DNA from: Warburgia ugandensis
Lineage: Eukaryota > Streptophyta > Magnoliopsida > Canellales > Canellaceae
Reading direction: 5' to 3'
Length of the DNA: 64,000 nt
Assembly (NCBI GenBank): GCA_035236585.1
Contig: CP141134.1
Coordinates: 20,514,414-20,578,413 of the forward strand
Part shown: piece by piece, positions 12,354 to 24,595 of the stretch
How the letters are laid out: the number at the start of each line of letters is the position of its first letter
How positions within the stretch are numbered: the stretch's first letter is position 1
Program-made: the position numbers and the translations under genes
Notes under the pieces: model-generated
Database searches by the model: none
Told to the model about the DNA's origin: nothing
The model's input: only the letters and a program-made list of their open reading frames with translations

Positions 12354-12767
12354 CTAGTCCCATGTAGCAATGAAACCAACCTGTAAAGAACTTAGCCATG
12401 ATTTGGCCTTATCTTTCAATGAGAAGGGAAACAACCTAAGTCTAATAGAATCATCCAAAATATTTCCAAATTTGAATGTAGTACAAATATTAAGGAATTC
12501 TTTGATATGTAGGTATGGACCCTCTCTTTCTAGACCATAAAAGCGTGGGAGTAACTGTATACCTCTAGGCTTAAGTTCAAAGTGGTCTATATTGGTGGAT
12601 GCCAATGTGATGCATGATGGAGTATTCAATTGGAGTGGCCCATGGAAGTATCTTATGACCTTGTGCTCAACTATAGTTGGTGGGTTTTCCATGGGATTAG
12701 AAATTTGATTTCTTATCCATTGTCTATGGGTACGTTTAATCTTAGGATCAAATGGTACTAATTCCAT
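12354..12767 (-). pseudogene. N-terminal gag of element A
   Basis: The longest intact gag piece, 137 codons from an ATG at 12767. It starts MELVPFDPKIKRTHRQ and contains PSCITLASTNIDHFELK, then LRLFPFSLKDKAKSWLSSL and ATWD, the retrotransposon gag core. The same ATG and opening residues occur in element C at 25515, which supports this start. It reads on into decayed capsid sequence after a frame break near 12354. Confidence 0.85.
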
Positions 12768-12913
12768 GTTTTGGGGTCAATGACCTTGCATGCACAAAAA
12801 TGAAAACCTATCGAAATGATGCAACCTAACTCTAAATGTGACTTCTTAATCTAAATGATGCGTAATCAATTCTAATTGTCCACTAACGAGTTGTTTTGAT
12901 AATTTTTGTTAAT
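12768..12913 (-). other. gag-proximal leader of element A
   Basis: Reverse complement aligns with the last 150 bp of element C's leader (about 25380-25514), including TTATCAAAA, GTGGAC.ATTA and GTGCATGCAA. S2 cuts it from the rest of the leader at 15516. Confidence 0.7.
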
Positions 12914-15515
12914 TGGTGTATGTTTTAATTTACTTGCAAGTACATGAATCAATTGTACTAGATGTACGTGAGTGAGGTCAACCCCACGAGGAATCTCATG
13001 GAGCTTTTAATTGATTAGGTCTTACTTAGATTATTTAATCTATCCAAAAAATATGGATTTAAACCTAATCCAAGAATTGAAATAGCAAGGAAACTAAAGC
13101 ATCCATGAGATTGGAAACTTCCTAAAACTAAACCAAGGAACTTATTAAAACTAATCTACATGCAATCAAACCTAACCATAAGTAACCATAACGTAACATG
13201 TAACTAAAGTGTCCAAACAAAACATGTAAAACTATGGAATCAATCATCAACAAGGTGCACATAAAACTAATGATGTATAAGAAGCTTGGTGCGCATTAAC
13301 CTAACCTAAAACAATGTATGAACTAGCTAAACTAAAGTGAATGAATGGTACATGAAATATGCACATAAAAATGAAGGGAAACTTGATGCAAATTAATCTA
13401 GAACTATGCATGCAACTAACTAGGCTAGTATGATATACATAGGATCTTGAATGAAAGGTGCATGGAAAAATAAGTAAAGCACATCAATTAATCATCAATG
13501 AAAGTTGTGCAATATCTGAAACAATAACCTTGAAATACTTTTTATTCAATTGAATGAAAGATGATTACAAGTATTGTGTGAATCCTCCAAAGGATATGTG
13601 CACCATTCTCAACCTTAAAAACAGCCAAAGAGACCACTTCTAATCCTCTTCAATGTCATCTAATAATCAAATTTCTAATAGCGTGCATGTAACCCAAAGA
13701 TTAACCAAGAAGAAAAGAGTGACAAAAGGATGGGAATAAAAGAAAAAGATAAGCAATGAAATCAATGATGTTCAAAGAACAAAACCTTGATCCAAGGACT
13801 ACAATCTCTTGGCTGTCACTACAAGAGAGTTGTAGTCCTTGAATACAAGGATCCAAGGTTTAAAGTAAGAAGATAACATGCAAAGAAAACAATGAGATCA
13901 AACAAGAAAAGAACACTTAGAATCATGGAATCAACTCAAGTAAGGTACTAAAAGCAATCAACAAACCTTGAAACAACTTGAAACCAAAGAGGAAGGAGAC
14001 CCAAAAGGAGGTGTGGAAACTTGTAAAAGAGTGGCTGCTACAAGGGAGAACATAATGGAAACTTAGGGAGATTTCAAGATGGGAAGCGTCACCATTTTAA
14101 GATGGAGGCTTCTCCCCCTTTAAAAATTGTGTTAATCATGGAACCCTAAAGAGGTTTATATAGGTGAGTTTTGCACTCTAAAAGAGACTTAATGGGAATG
14201 GAAAGGTGAGATAAGGTGGGGAAAGATAAGATTAAAAGGTGAGTGAAAGTTGCTAGGAAGGTGAGTTAGGAAAGTAGAAAGGAGATAATTTTGGAAAGTC
14301 AAAATCGTGTAACTCCATTAGGAAATTGACGTATAATTCATGGAGTTTAATAATTAAGATGAATAGTGAGATGTGTTGCTAAAGAGTGGATGAAGGGTAG
14401 ATAATCATTAGAAGTTTAGGAAAGAGATGAGAGAGGAATTAAAGTGATAGAATTAGCAACTGGGTTGGTGATGATGAGATGTTGCCAACTAAGGTGCGAG
14501 ATGCCACTTTTTTAAGTAGTGCATCTCCCCCCTGTAAAAGTCATTGGATACTCTAAGTGAAGGTGTAGAATGGTAAGCGAGACATGGAAAAACTTGGAGA
14601 TGGAAGATGAGAGATTAATGGAGGAGATGGGAAGTGGAGATTTAGGGAACCATAATGAGCGAAATTCATTACACCCTTAAGAATTTTGGGCAAGTGGGAG
14701 GCACCACCTTTCAGTAGGTGCCTCCACCTAAGGTAATTTACACAAAATGCATTAGATGGGTGAAATAGAAAGATGGGAAGATGGGAAAAGGAATGTTGGT
14801 GGAATCTTTTCTCCTTGGTCCACATGTGCATGATCTTCTTACCCTATTAATAAATCTCCCAAATTCCTTCTAATTATCTCTTGAAAATCAGCATTTTAGC
14901 ATAGGATAATTTCTTGAATTTATTCTCTAATCGTGTGACTCCAAGTGGCATCTATCAATGTGGCTTGATGGCTTATTCCTTAGTATCTTGAGTAGCTTGA
15001 ATGCTTGGCTTCATGGCTCATTTTGTTTGTTATCCTTTAGCATGCCTTAAATGGCTAGGATGGCTTATATTGCTTCCATGCAAAGGTGGTGTAAATGTAT
15101 CGCTTGTGCACCAGCCATTTTAAGCACCTTTGGCTCTTTCAATTGCTTCCTTGGATCCATCATCTTGCCTGAGATGATCATGACCTTTGATTGAACTCTA
15201 AAATGATTAAAATATAGGCTTTGGCATGATCTTTGATCCTAATCTTCAATTCTCATCTAATTCAATCTTAGTCATTGGATCATCATCTTGCTTCCTACAA
15301 AAGAATAAAAACCCTAATTAATTCCTAAAAATTTATGAAAATTCACATACTTACTCTAGATAAGCTTTCGAACCTGCCAAATATCAAACTTTTGAATCAC
15401 TAGGTCAGACATGCATGTGTTATAAATTTTTAAAAATATCCTAAAAATAAAAGTATATTTTATAACACATGGGTCACTAATTGGGTATTTTTTATACAAA
15501 ATTGACCAGATATCA
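12914..15515 (-). mobile_element. Solo Athila-like LTR S2 (2.6 kb) in leader of A
   Basis: On the minus strand it runs TGATATCTGGTCAATTTTG (15515) to ACATACACCA (12914). Flanks TTAAT (12909-12913) and TTAGT (15516-15520) are a 5-bp duplication with one mismatch. Leader sequence on either side joins into one segment matching C's leader at about 25370-25395, so this is a separate solo-LTR insertion and not element A's own 5' LTR. The U5-end block (TTGCAAGTAA, then A/T-rich, ending ACA/CCA) matches 17461-17483 and 42955-42977. Inside are GC-rich foldbacks at 14083-14112, 14498-14527 and 14697-14725. Confidence 0.8.
14697..14725. repeat. Foldback cassette in S2 (perfect 9-bp stem)
   Basis: GGAGGCACC (14697-14705) and GGTGCCTCC (14717-14725) around an 11-nt loop. 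Similar cassettes are at 14498-14527 (GAGATGCCACT/AGTAGTGCATCTC) and 14083-14112 (GAAGC...GCTTC). Confidence 0.7.
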
Positions 15516-16460
15516 TTAGTCTATAAGGTGACTGCTTTTAGACCTAGATCTAGACAGCTCCTCCTTTTATCCATGCTTGACTATTTCTTATTAGTTAGGT
15601 TTTGTTCTAAAGAGATTAATACAATTCTTGTGTAAGGAGGCATTTAAAACTCAATAAATGTTAATGAAACCATGGTAAAATCACTTGGATTTTGGATATC
15701 CACTATAAACACGATGCTCAGAAGCCACTGGAGTGACAGTAGATCTTCTCCTTCTAAAAGGGACCTATGAGCTCAAAACCCTAAGTCTCTTGCTATATGA
15801 TTTTAAATTAGGATTTAAGGGATGGGATCATGAACATACAAGGAATTGATTTGAATACCTAGGTGGCTGAAGGATTTGGTGATGTAATCCAATCCTTATC
15901 TTATGAGGGTTCTTGTAGGCACATACTATCAATGTAAACATCCACCATAAAACAATTAAATGTGCAATGCAATTACATGAAAAAGAAACTAATGCCTACT
16001 TATGTGCTTCTAACAAAGTGTCCACACTTTAATAGACAAGATACTATAATTAAATAGCCTATGCCTTAGTTTTATCCGAGCTCAAGCTAACCTTTGTTAA
16101 ATAGGTGCAAACTAATGCAACAAAGGCAAATCATATGAAACAAGTTATAATGAATGAACCTAAACTATATGAATTACACTACCTTCTACAATGCAAACTA
16201 TACTAAATGCAACTATAGTAAGAAAATAAAAGCAAGTGAGAAAAACTTACAATGGGGTTCCTAGTGAAGATCAAGTGTGGACCACCATACTCCACACACT
16301 TGGCCTATATTATTACAACCCATTTAAAATAAATAATTAAAATTAATATTATAATGGGGCCTCACTACAAATCCTCTCAAAAATAGAAAACCCTATTCTA
16401 AGAAAGTAAGGAAATCCTAATTATGCCAATGAAGCTTTGGCTCATAAGATCACCACCTAA
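15516..16460 (-). other. Distal leader of element A
   Basis: The reverse complement is collinear with element C's leader: first 17700-17839, then 24596-25390 (GAGGCCCCATT, CACACTTGATCTT, AACCCCATTGTAAG). Homology ends around 16455-16470, where plus-strand LTR sequence of element C begins. No coding potential is recognised. Confidence 0.7.
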
Positions 16461-17483
16461 TTTTATGCCTTCTTTTATTTTCTTGTTTTCCTTGCTTCTC
16501 TGATTATGCTTTATATCATTGTATTCCAGGACCACTAATCTCTTGTAATGACAGATAAGAGATAGTAGTCTTTGGATCAACATTGGTTCTGTATTCTTGC
16601 CTTAATTCCTTACTTTTCCATAACTTATTTCCTTAGCCATCTTTTCATTCCATTCCATCTCTAGAATGATTCTCTCTTGGATTAAAAAGCATGCTACCTT
16701 GACCACCGATTGAATAATAAGTGTTGAATTGAGATTTGGGGTTATTTTCATGTTCTAAGGGAGGGTGCAATTTTCTTTATTTGTTATTGTAATATGCACA
16801 TCATTTTTTATATGAATTTCAATTCAATAGAGCCTATATCTCATGTGCAAGTTTCCTTGCTTATTTCAATGCTTTAAGTCCTTTAAATAATGTGTTTCAT
16901 GCTTAGTAACCTTGATGGTGTCTTGAGTTAATTTGTTTTTGTTCTCTCAACCAATCATGTACACCATGCTCACTTACTTGTTTCATGTGCACTTGTCCAT
17001 CTCATATGTGCTCTTGTTTTAAGTTTCTAATGCATGTTAATTGCTTATTTTAGTTCATATTTAGGCTTCTTAATTCATTGTTAAGTTTAGCTGCATGTTA
17101 GTTCATTTAGAAAGTTTCTTTGCTTAGTTTTAGAAAGTTTTATTTTTAGCAAGTTTGCTTAGATTAGGTTTTCTAGATTAGTTAATTCTAGTTTTGCACT
17201 AGTTTTTTTATTGAGTGCATGTTAGTTACGAAAATTTTAAATTCCATTGAAGATCATTACTTTTAGAAAGTTTCCTTTAGTTCATATTTCTAATTTCATG
17301 CATCTTTCCTTTTCCATGTCATTTATTATCCTAGTTTAATCAAATACACTCTTTCTTTGGCTAGGTTAAGTAATTGAAGTAAAATCCAATTGCTTAAAAA
17401 TTTGTGAGATTTCTTGTGGGATCAACTTCACTCACATACAATTACTACATAGATTCATGCGCTTGCAAGTAATCTTAAAGCCA
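16461..17483 (+). mobile_element. 5' LTR of element C, truncated at its 5' side
   Basis: Aligns with 41930-42977 of the 3' LTR: shared CACTAATCTCTTGTAA, GTCTTTGGATCAA, TGTGCAAGTTTCCTTGCTTA and the end block TTTTAGAAAGTTT...TTGCAAGTAA. The first roughly 1.35 kb, including the TGATAAG start, is missing and replaced by element A leader in the opposite orientation. Confidence 0.75.
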
Positions 17484-17493
17484 TATTAATTTT

Positions 17494-17511
17494 TGGTGCC
17501 ATTGTAGGGAA
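17494..17511 (+). promoter_or_regulatory. Primer-binding site of element C
   Basis: TGGTGCCATTGTAGGGAA follows the LTR end by about 10 bases. It is a decayed form of TGGCGCCGTTGCCGGGGA, the Athila primer site complementary to a tRNA 3' end (tRNA-Asp in Arabidopsis Athila, from memory). Confidence 0.75.
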
Positions 17512-17839
17512 TCACTATAGATTTATGGTTGGGTCTTTGTTTAGATTGTTTAACTCTTGTCATAGTATTAGGATGCATTAGATTAGGGTTTTTACATCAT
17601 ATTTGCATATTTTTCTAAATCCTCATAAATTAACCTATTTCTTTGATTTTGTGCAAGCACAATTTGGAAAAAGGAGTAGTAGCAACCTTGTGGACTAAAG
17701 CTTCATCAGTATAATTTGGATTTCCTTGTTTTCTTATATTAGGATTTTGTATTTTTGAGAGGACTTGTAATGAGGCCCCATTGTAATCTTAATATCAATT
17801 ATTTATTTTCAATGAATTGAGTACATTTAAGTGCCCCAT
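17512..17839 (+). other. Leader of element C, part 1
   Basis: Non-coding; collinear with the reverse complement of A's distal leader. Interrupted at 17840 by element B. Confidence 0.65.
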
Positions 17840-20380
17840 TGTGGTTTTAAGTTTAACTCCCAAGGGCATGAATCGGTTATAGTATTCTCATGCGTGGATG
17901 TCAATCCCACAAGGAATCAAACAGATGTGTGATTAGTGGTCCCTACTTTAAATTATCTAACCTAGCCAAATTTAAGAGATTTTTCCCAATGTAAGAATGG
18001 AAATTAACATATGAAGATGCAAATTATGCTAAAATCAAAACATGCTAATATTAACAACTTTTTTAAAACACACTTTCTAAAAATAAAATTTTCCTAAATT
18101 AAAGACTTTGTAAAATTGGAACTTTATAAAAATTAAAATTGGAAACAATTGAAAACTATCTTAGCTTGCAACCATACCTCAACCATGAAGAACTAAGCCT
18201 AACATAAACTAAACAAATCAACTAAAATATGCAAAACATGTTGTGCATGGAAGTATGAGATTTATGTATGAAAATAACTAGTGAAAGAATGCATGTACTA
18301 AGAATGGAAAGGGCCCATGAACTAAAGTATAAACTAAACTATCATGGAATGTATGAAACTAAATGAATTAATGCATGGAATTCTAATCAAAGCAAACAAC
18401 TATCTAAGGAACCACTCTTTAACACCATGTGCATGACCCATGGGCATGCGCATGGAACAATAGTGTGTTTCCTAGACCCAAACTAAGAAATAAATTATGC
18501 ATGGACTTGACCATGAAGAACCAATTTAAACAGCCATGAAACATAAAATTTAAATCAAGTAGCATAGCCATGAATTTTGCACCATCAACATTGAAACAAC
18601 GATGCAATTGAATGAATAATGAATTAACAAATGAGGTATGCACCCTCCAAGGGATGTGCACACCATATAAAAATCAATAATCAACCAACTAAACTTCTTC
18701 ACTCTTCATCAATGTATCTCAATCTAGGCTAGAAATAATGTGAAGCCAAAATAGATAAAGAAAAAGATATGGAGAATAAGAGAATAAGAGAATAAGAGCA
18801 AAGGTAAGGCAGGGATCTTAAGGATTTCAAGATTGAGTAACTTGATCCAAAGGCCCCTATCTTTTGGCTATCAATTCAAGAGATTAGTGATCTTTAAACT
18901 CAAGGATCTAAGGAAGTTTAACAAGGTAAACATGGAACATAAACAAACTACAACAAGCAATAAAGAAAGATGATGAAGACCAACCGAGGATTTAACGTGC
19001 AAGAATCAAAGGACACATGCAAGAGAGAGACGTGGGACATGTGGAGAGATGCAGCCCTACCTTGGGAAAGAAGAACAGACACCCAATGGAGAAGAAAATT
19101 CAATGCAAATAAGAGGAAAAAGAAGTCATCTCCAAGGTGGAGAAGGCATCTTTTTCTTGTTTAAGATAAACTCTAAGATAGATGTATGGAGGGGATGAAA
19201 ATAAGGACAATTGGATGGCTGGGATGGGATGGTAGCTAGGGTTTTAAAGGAAGGAAAGGTGTCTACCTTTGGAATTCATTAAAGTAGGGAGACACTAATT
19301 TTTTAGGAGGTAAACACCCCCCCCCCCCCCCCCCCCCTCCAAAATTGTTGAAGCCCTTCAATTATGGAAAGTGGGTGGATAGTGATGAGGTAAGCTAGAG
19401 ACAAAAAAGATGGGAAGAAAGAGAGAATTAAGAAAATTTAGGAAAGTGAGGTGAGATTATAAATTTTAATTCATTTAGTGATTTCCTAAAAATTTGTGAT
19501 TGGTTCATTGATTTGAATGGGAGTTTAGGAAGGGGGAGAATTCTTGGAAAGGTAGGATGGAAAGTGAAATTCGTGGTGCATCTTAGGGGTGAGGTGGAAA
19601 GTGAGGAAAAAAGTGATAGAAACATGAAAAATAGAAGGGTCTCTTCCTATTAGTCCACATGCCAACTTATCCTATTGAATTTTCCCTTGACTCTCTTCAA
19701 TATATCCCTATCAATCCCAAGGATAATTCTTCAAATTCTTCACCAATCATGTCCTTCCATTTAGCATAACTCATATGGCTTTGATGGCTAACTTTGAGGG
19801 CTCCATTGGCTTGGTTTCATGGCTGCTTAGATGGCTCTCTTGGCTTCGTTTGATGGCTCATATCCTTGGATTTGGTGTTTGTCTTGGCTGTTTAGCTTGG
19901 TTCCTTGTTCATGGCTTGAATATGGCTAAGTGGCTTAAGTGAAACCCATGCAAAGGTGTTGGGATTTGCATGGCTTGTACATGGGCCCACTTTGGACACC
20001 ATTAGCTCTTCTAATTGCAACCATTTCTTATTCAAAAGATGATCTTAACCTTGATCTCATGTTGGATTGATGATTTTTAAGCTTGGACTTGATCTTTTTA
20101 TCTTGATCTTCCATTTTCATCCCAACCGATATTGGCTATCGGATCATCATCTCTCGCCCTACAAAAATTTAAAACCCTAATTAAATTCTAGAAAAATATA
20201 ATTAATCATATACTTAACTTCGATTAGACTTTAGAACTAGAAAATATCAAAATTTTGAGTCAGTATGTCAAAAATTCATGTGTTACAAATTTTGGTCAAA
20301 AATCCTAATTTACCCCTATAAGTTGTAACACATGAGAGACTAATTGGGTGGTTTTTATGCAAAATTAAACACTTAGGGCA
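17840..20380 (-). mobile_element. 3' LTR of element B
   Basis: Minus-strand LTR from about 20380 (mutated TGATAAGTG start, TGCCCTAAGTG) to the TTAAAACCACA end at 17840. The stretch 18556-20380 matches 22735-24595 closely. The 80-residue and 65-residue frames in it (18419-18661, 19428-19625) show no protein signature. Confidence 0.75.
19317..19337. repeat. Poly(C) tract of 21 bases
   Basis: An uninterrupted run of 21 C. The matching site in B's other LTR (near 23545-23555) has only CCC, so it expanded in this copy. Homopolymers of this length are also prone to sequencing error. Confidence 0.85.
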
Positions 20381-21756
20381 TCCCACAACCAGCATTTTTC
20401 TAGTCCCATGTAAAACTTGAAATAAATTAATTTACAAAAACATGATACGAACTGCTACTTTCATGGGTACTCACAGTTGCATTTAGCATATGCCACAAGC
20501 CCCCCTAAGTTGGTTGATGAGTTAGGCCTTGTGCAAGTTTACAGTAAATATATCCACAAAATTTCCTACGATTGAGTTTCCTATTTTATATCAGAGAATT
20601 CTCATTCATTAGCACTCTATTAGTTTTTCACAACTTAATAGAGAGGACTGACAATTTTACAAATTATACACAAACTAAAGACATTTTATTCTAGTCATTT
20701 CTTAGAGTACATGTGTTTGTATAGCCACATAAGTCATGACTTGTAATTACATATACTTAATTGACATTGCAAATATATTCTAACCTCAAATCCTCATAGG
20801 TATACTCTCAAACTTGAAGCTCTCAAATGCGGTGTTGAACATATTTTTTTCTATATGTGATTAGATCCAATGAGCTAATGGTTCACATAAATTTTTAAGT
20901 GCTAATGAGACAAAGGAAAATGGCCATCAAGAATAGTAGGGGTAGTTTACCTTAATTCTTTCTTTTTATATCCTCTTTAAGGATGTGTTCCACTAAGATC
21001 CACAGGTCTTTAAATAGGACAAAATTTAAGTTTGGGAGAAGTTCAGAAAAGAAGGTTATAAGGCTTTCAAAGGTTCAAAATTGAGTAGAGGTTTTGTTTG
21101 TGATTGCTGCACAATTGATCTTGACTATACTGAAGTGAATTTCCTTTGTATTCTTGTCCTCCAATTTTTCTCTTCAATTTATGATATCTTTTTCTTTTCA
21201 TTGTCCTTTTTCTTTTACTTTTTGAAAGGAAGACTTTTGATGTTTTTCACTTCTCTAACTTTTTTTGCTTTTTGAATTTTTCTACTAAATCTACTTATTT
21301 TGAAAATTGGGCAATGGATATTTATTTCCATCTTGATTTTCTATCTTAAAGTGGGGTTAAGAAAGAAAAGGCATAATAATACACCGCAAGGGCTAACTAA
21401 TGGTATATTGTATTAGGTAGGTTTTATATCTCTGGGCTGAACGAAGATGACCTATATCATTTCCTACATTTCCTAAAGCTTATCAGATTTAATAAATTCT
21501 CTAGAGAGAAAGCTATTACTCCTATTTATTCTTGATTATTAACTAAAACAAGGATAATAGGATCACACTAAACTATGTACGCTAAAGAAAAGGTGGAATT
21601 ACTCATCACTCTATTGAAAGAAGATTGTCTCGAAGACTCACTAGGTTATAGGTCTCCACTACATTTTGTGTAAATATTTTTTGAGAATTATCCTTCATAA
21701 AATGCTTCAGCACATGAATAATATATAAAACTAGCCATATACACTTACATTAACTT
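20381..21756 (-). other. 3' spacer of element B
   Basis: Matches A's 6058-7120, for example the TTTAGCATATGC and AAAATGCTTCA blocks. A weak polypurine tract (GGTTGTGGGA on the minus strand) abuts the LTR. The joint with protease sequence is near 21750-21757. Confidence 0.6.
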
Positions 21757-22734
21757 TCATGTTGCCTAATGATAATTTCATCACACCATTCCTACAGTTA
21801 ATAATGGCATTGGATATAGCCAAGAGTGGACGAACAAGTATAACCAGAATCTAATAGCCGGGATCAAATATAGGCTAGGTGTCCAGTACAATGAAACCAA
21901 CCAGGTAATTAAACTAGTCCACTTGTATCAACACATCTTCAACCAAACAACATGGCATATTTACTAATTTGTCTACTAATTGTAGCATAGTAGTGGATGG
22001 TTTAAGTTCACCGAGCCTCAGTTACTCATAGATAGAGTATGATAACAAGTTAATGCTAACACCAAGGTCAAGCAGTACCCTAACTATGACATGGTCTCCA
22101 ATAATGCAAGAAATTATATGACACCCTAGGTCTCTAAACTTTGGTGGGATCTTGTGTTCTATCAAAGGACTCACTTGCTCGGTGAGGAAAGCCTTTTTCT
22201 GTACATTTAGCTTTCTTTTTCTAGTGCAGAGCTCATTCAAGAATATGGCATAGGCTGGGACATCCTTTATTGCATTGAGTAGTGGAATATTGATTTGGAA
22301 ATGTTTAAATACATCCATTAACTCATTGAAGTTCGTTCCCCTTCCAGCCATGTTCAATAACTGAGGAAAAGGGGCTTGGGGTACACAAGGTGCCTCCACT
22401 ATGGGTTCCACAGGAGATTTCTGTCTCTTTTCTTTTTGCTATGTTTTAGTTGCCTCCTTCTGTACTGTAGTTTCCTTAGCTTGCCCTGCTTTGTTGTCTA
22501 CCTAGCTCATAAGGGTAGTTATGGATTTGTCATGCTCATGAGGGTTAAGATTTTGAGAACTTGACCCTATCTCAATAAGCCCTTAGGGTTAAGGATGGGC
22601 TGAATAGGGAACTAACCCTTTCCTCCATCTTATAAAGCACCTGACAATTGGTTAACCTACATCTATAGTTTGGCTATGGCTTAAGAATTCATATTTTGCA
22701 TGTGGTTCAAATCCCTTTTTGTGTCTTCATTTTT
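21757..22734 (-). pseudogene. gag-pol remnant of B (protease region)
   Basis: Frame 22022-22411 (129 codons) reads APFPQLLNMAGRGTNFNEL, then FQINIPLLNAIKDVPAYA, VQKKAFLT, KFRDLGCHIISCIIGDH and LLDLGVSINLLSYSIYE. The aspartic protease motif DLGV-S is kept. After a stop the sequence goes on through a decayed LV.PLLA.SNAIIN block to KLSLGNMKV and then drops into the 3' spacer. 22412-22734 is a linker matching A's 11150-11500. This is the longest protease frame in the window but has no enzymatic partners. Confidence 0.8.
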
Positions 22735-24595
22735 TTTTTCAATCAAGCAAGTAGCATAGTCATGAACTTTGCACCATTAACATTGAAACAACAATGTAAT
22801 TGATTGAATAATGAATTTACAAGTGAGTTACAGACACTCCAAGGGGTGTGCGCACCATAAAAAATCAATAATCAACCAACTATACTTCTTTAGTCTTCAT
22901 CAATGTATCCCAATCTAGGCTAGAAAGCATGTGAATCCAAAAAAGAGCATGAAAAGGATATGGAGAATATGAGAATAAGAGAAAAGGTAAGGCAAGGATC
23001 TTAAGGATTAACAAAGTGAGTAAGTTGATCCAAAGGTCCTTATCTCCTAGCTATCACTTCAAGGGATTAGTGATCTTTAAGCTCAAGGATCTAAGGTAGT
23101 TCAAAAGGTAAACAAGGAATGTAAATGAACCAAAACAAGCAACAAAGAAAGATGATGAAGACTAACATGGGATTTAATGTGCAAAGGACAAATGCAAGAG
23201 AGAGACGTGGGACACTTGGAGAGATGCAGCCCTACCGTGGGAAATAAGAAGAACCACCTAATGGAGGAGAAAATTCAATGCAAATGAGAGGAAAAAAAAG
23301 TGAAGGAAAAAGGCATCTTCTCCAAGGTGGAGGTGTCTTTTTCTTCTTGAAGGGAGCTACCCAAACCATGGTTTTTTATGCTCTTTTATAACTTTTCTCC
23401 TATATTTTCTAGTGTAACCTAAGATAGATATTTAAGGGAAATTGCATGGCTAGGATGGGTGGGTAGCTAGGGTTTTAAAGGATCGAAAGGTGGCTGCCTT
23501 TGCAATACATTGATGTGGGGAGACGTCAATTTTTTAAGAGGAGGAATCTCACCCTTCAATTATGGAAAGTGGGTTGATAGTGATGAGGTAAGCAAGAGAT
23601 CAAGAGATGGGAAGAAAGAGAGAACTAAGAAAATTTAGGAAAGTGAGGTGAGATGGGGAAATTTGATTGCCTAAGTGATTTCCTAAGAATTTGGAATTGG
23701 TTGGGTGGTTTGAATGGGAATTTAGGAATGTGGAAGAGTCTTAGAAAGGTAGGACTCTTGAATGGAAAGTGAAATTCGTGGTGCGTCTTAGGGGTGAGGT
23801 GGAAAGTGAGGAAAAAGTGGGAAAAGCATAGAAAAACATGAAAAATAAAAGGGCCTCTTCCTATCAGTCCACATGCCACCTTATCCTAGCAAATTCTTCA
23901 TTAATTCTCTTCAAAATATCTCCATAAATCCCAAGGATAATATTTTACTTTCTCCACCAAACATGGCCTTCCATTTAGCTTAGCTCATGTGGCTTTGATG
24001 GCCAACTTTGAGGGCTCCATTGGCTTGGCTTAATGGCTGGATTAGATGGCTCTCCCTTGGCTTAGCTTGATGGCTCATAACCTTGGCTTTGGTGGTTGGC
24101 ATGGCTCCTTAGCTTGTCTCCTTGTTCATGGCTTTAATATGGCTAAGTGGCTTAAGTGAAACCCATGCAAAGGTGGTGGGCTTTGCATGGCTTGTACATG
24201 GGCCCACTTTGGTCACCTTTAGCTCTTCTAATTGCATCCTTTTATTATCCAAAATATGATCATAACCTTGATCTCATGTTGGATTGATGATTTTTAGCTT
24301 GGTCTCCATCTTTTTATCTTTATCTTTCATTTTCATCCTGATCGATATTAGCCGTCAGATTACCATCTCGCTTCCTACAAAAAGTTAAAAATCAAAATTA
24401 AATCCTAAAAAAATATGATTAATCACATACTTACCTTGGAATAGCCTCTAGACCTAGAAAATATCAAATTTTTGAGTCATTGGTTAAAAATCCATGTGTT
24501 ACAAATTTTGGTCAAAAAAGCTAATTTATCCCCATAAGTTGTAACACATGAGTAACTAATTGGGTGGTTTTTAAGCATATTTAAGCACTTATCTA
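22735..24595 (-). mobile_element. 5' LTR of element B, inner end deleted
   Basis: Aligns with 18556-20380. It begins abruptly at AATCAAGCAAGTAGCATAG, so 700 bp of R/U5 side, the primer site and early gag are deleted. Frame 23625-23879 is a chance frame matched by a similar one in the sister LTR. Confidence 0.7.

Larger units (their letters stand above)
1..16460 (-). mobile_element. Athila-like Ty3/gypsy retrotransposon A (decayed, nested)
   Basis: On the minus strand the order is leader, gag, protease, RT, RNase H, integrase, spacer, polypurine tract, 3' LTR, the Ty3/gypsy order. The gag start (MELVPFDPKIKRT), the FPFSLKDKAKSWL block and the integrase tail match the Athila lineage as I know it. 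Solo LTR S1 interrupts the 3' LTR and solo LTR S2 interrupts the leader. The 5' LTR and primer site are missing: beyond about 16460 the sequence switches to element C on the other strand. The rest of the 3' LTR lies left of the window. Every coding domain carries stops and frameshifts, so it is not autonomous. No env-like frame was recognised after integrase. Confidence 0.85.
17840..24595 (-). mobile_element. Deleted Athila-like element B, inserted in leader of C
   Basis: Two minus-strand LTRs (17840-20380; 22735 to about 24595, the latter lacking its inner 0.7 kb) enclose about 2.35 kb. The interior has a protease-region gag-pol remnant joined directly to the 3' spacer. RT, RNase H, integrase, most of gag, the primer site and the U5 end of the 5' LTR are gone. 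C's leader resumes on the far side. The right boundary is good to about 4 bp and the duplication is not clear, so the ends are less certain than those of S1, S3 and S5. Confidence 0.75.

Noticed and set aside
10804..12386. Several plus-strand frames of 60-85 codons
   Set aside because: Antisense shadows of element A's protease and gag on the minus strand.
12914..15515. Reading this LTR as the 5' LTR of element A
   Set aside because: Leader sequence matching C continues on both sides of it and the flanks form a 5-bp duplication, so it is a solo LTR inserted into the leader.
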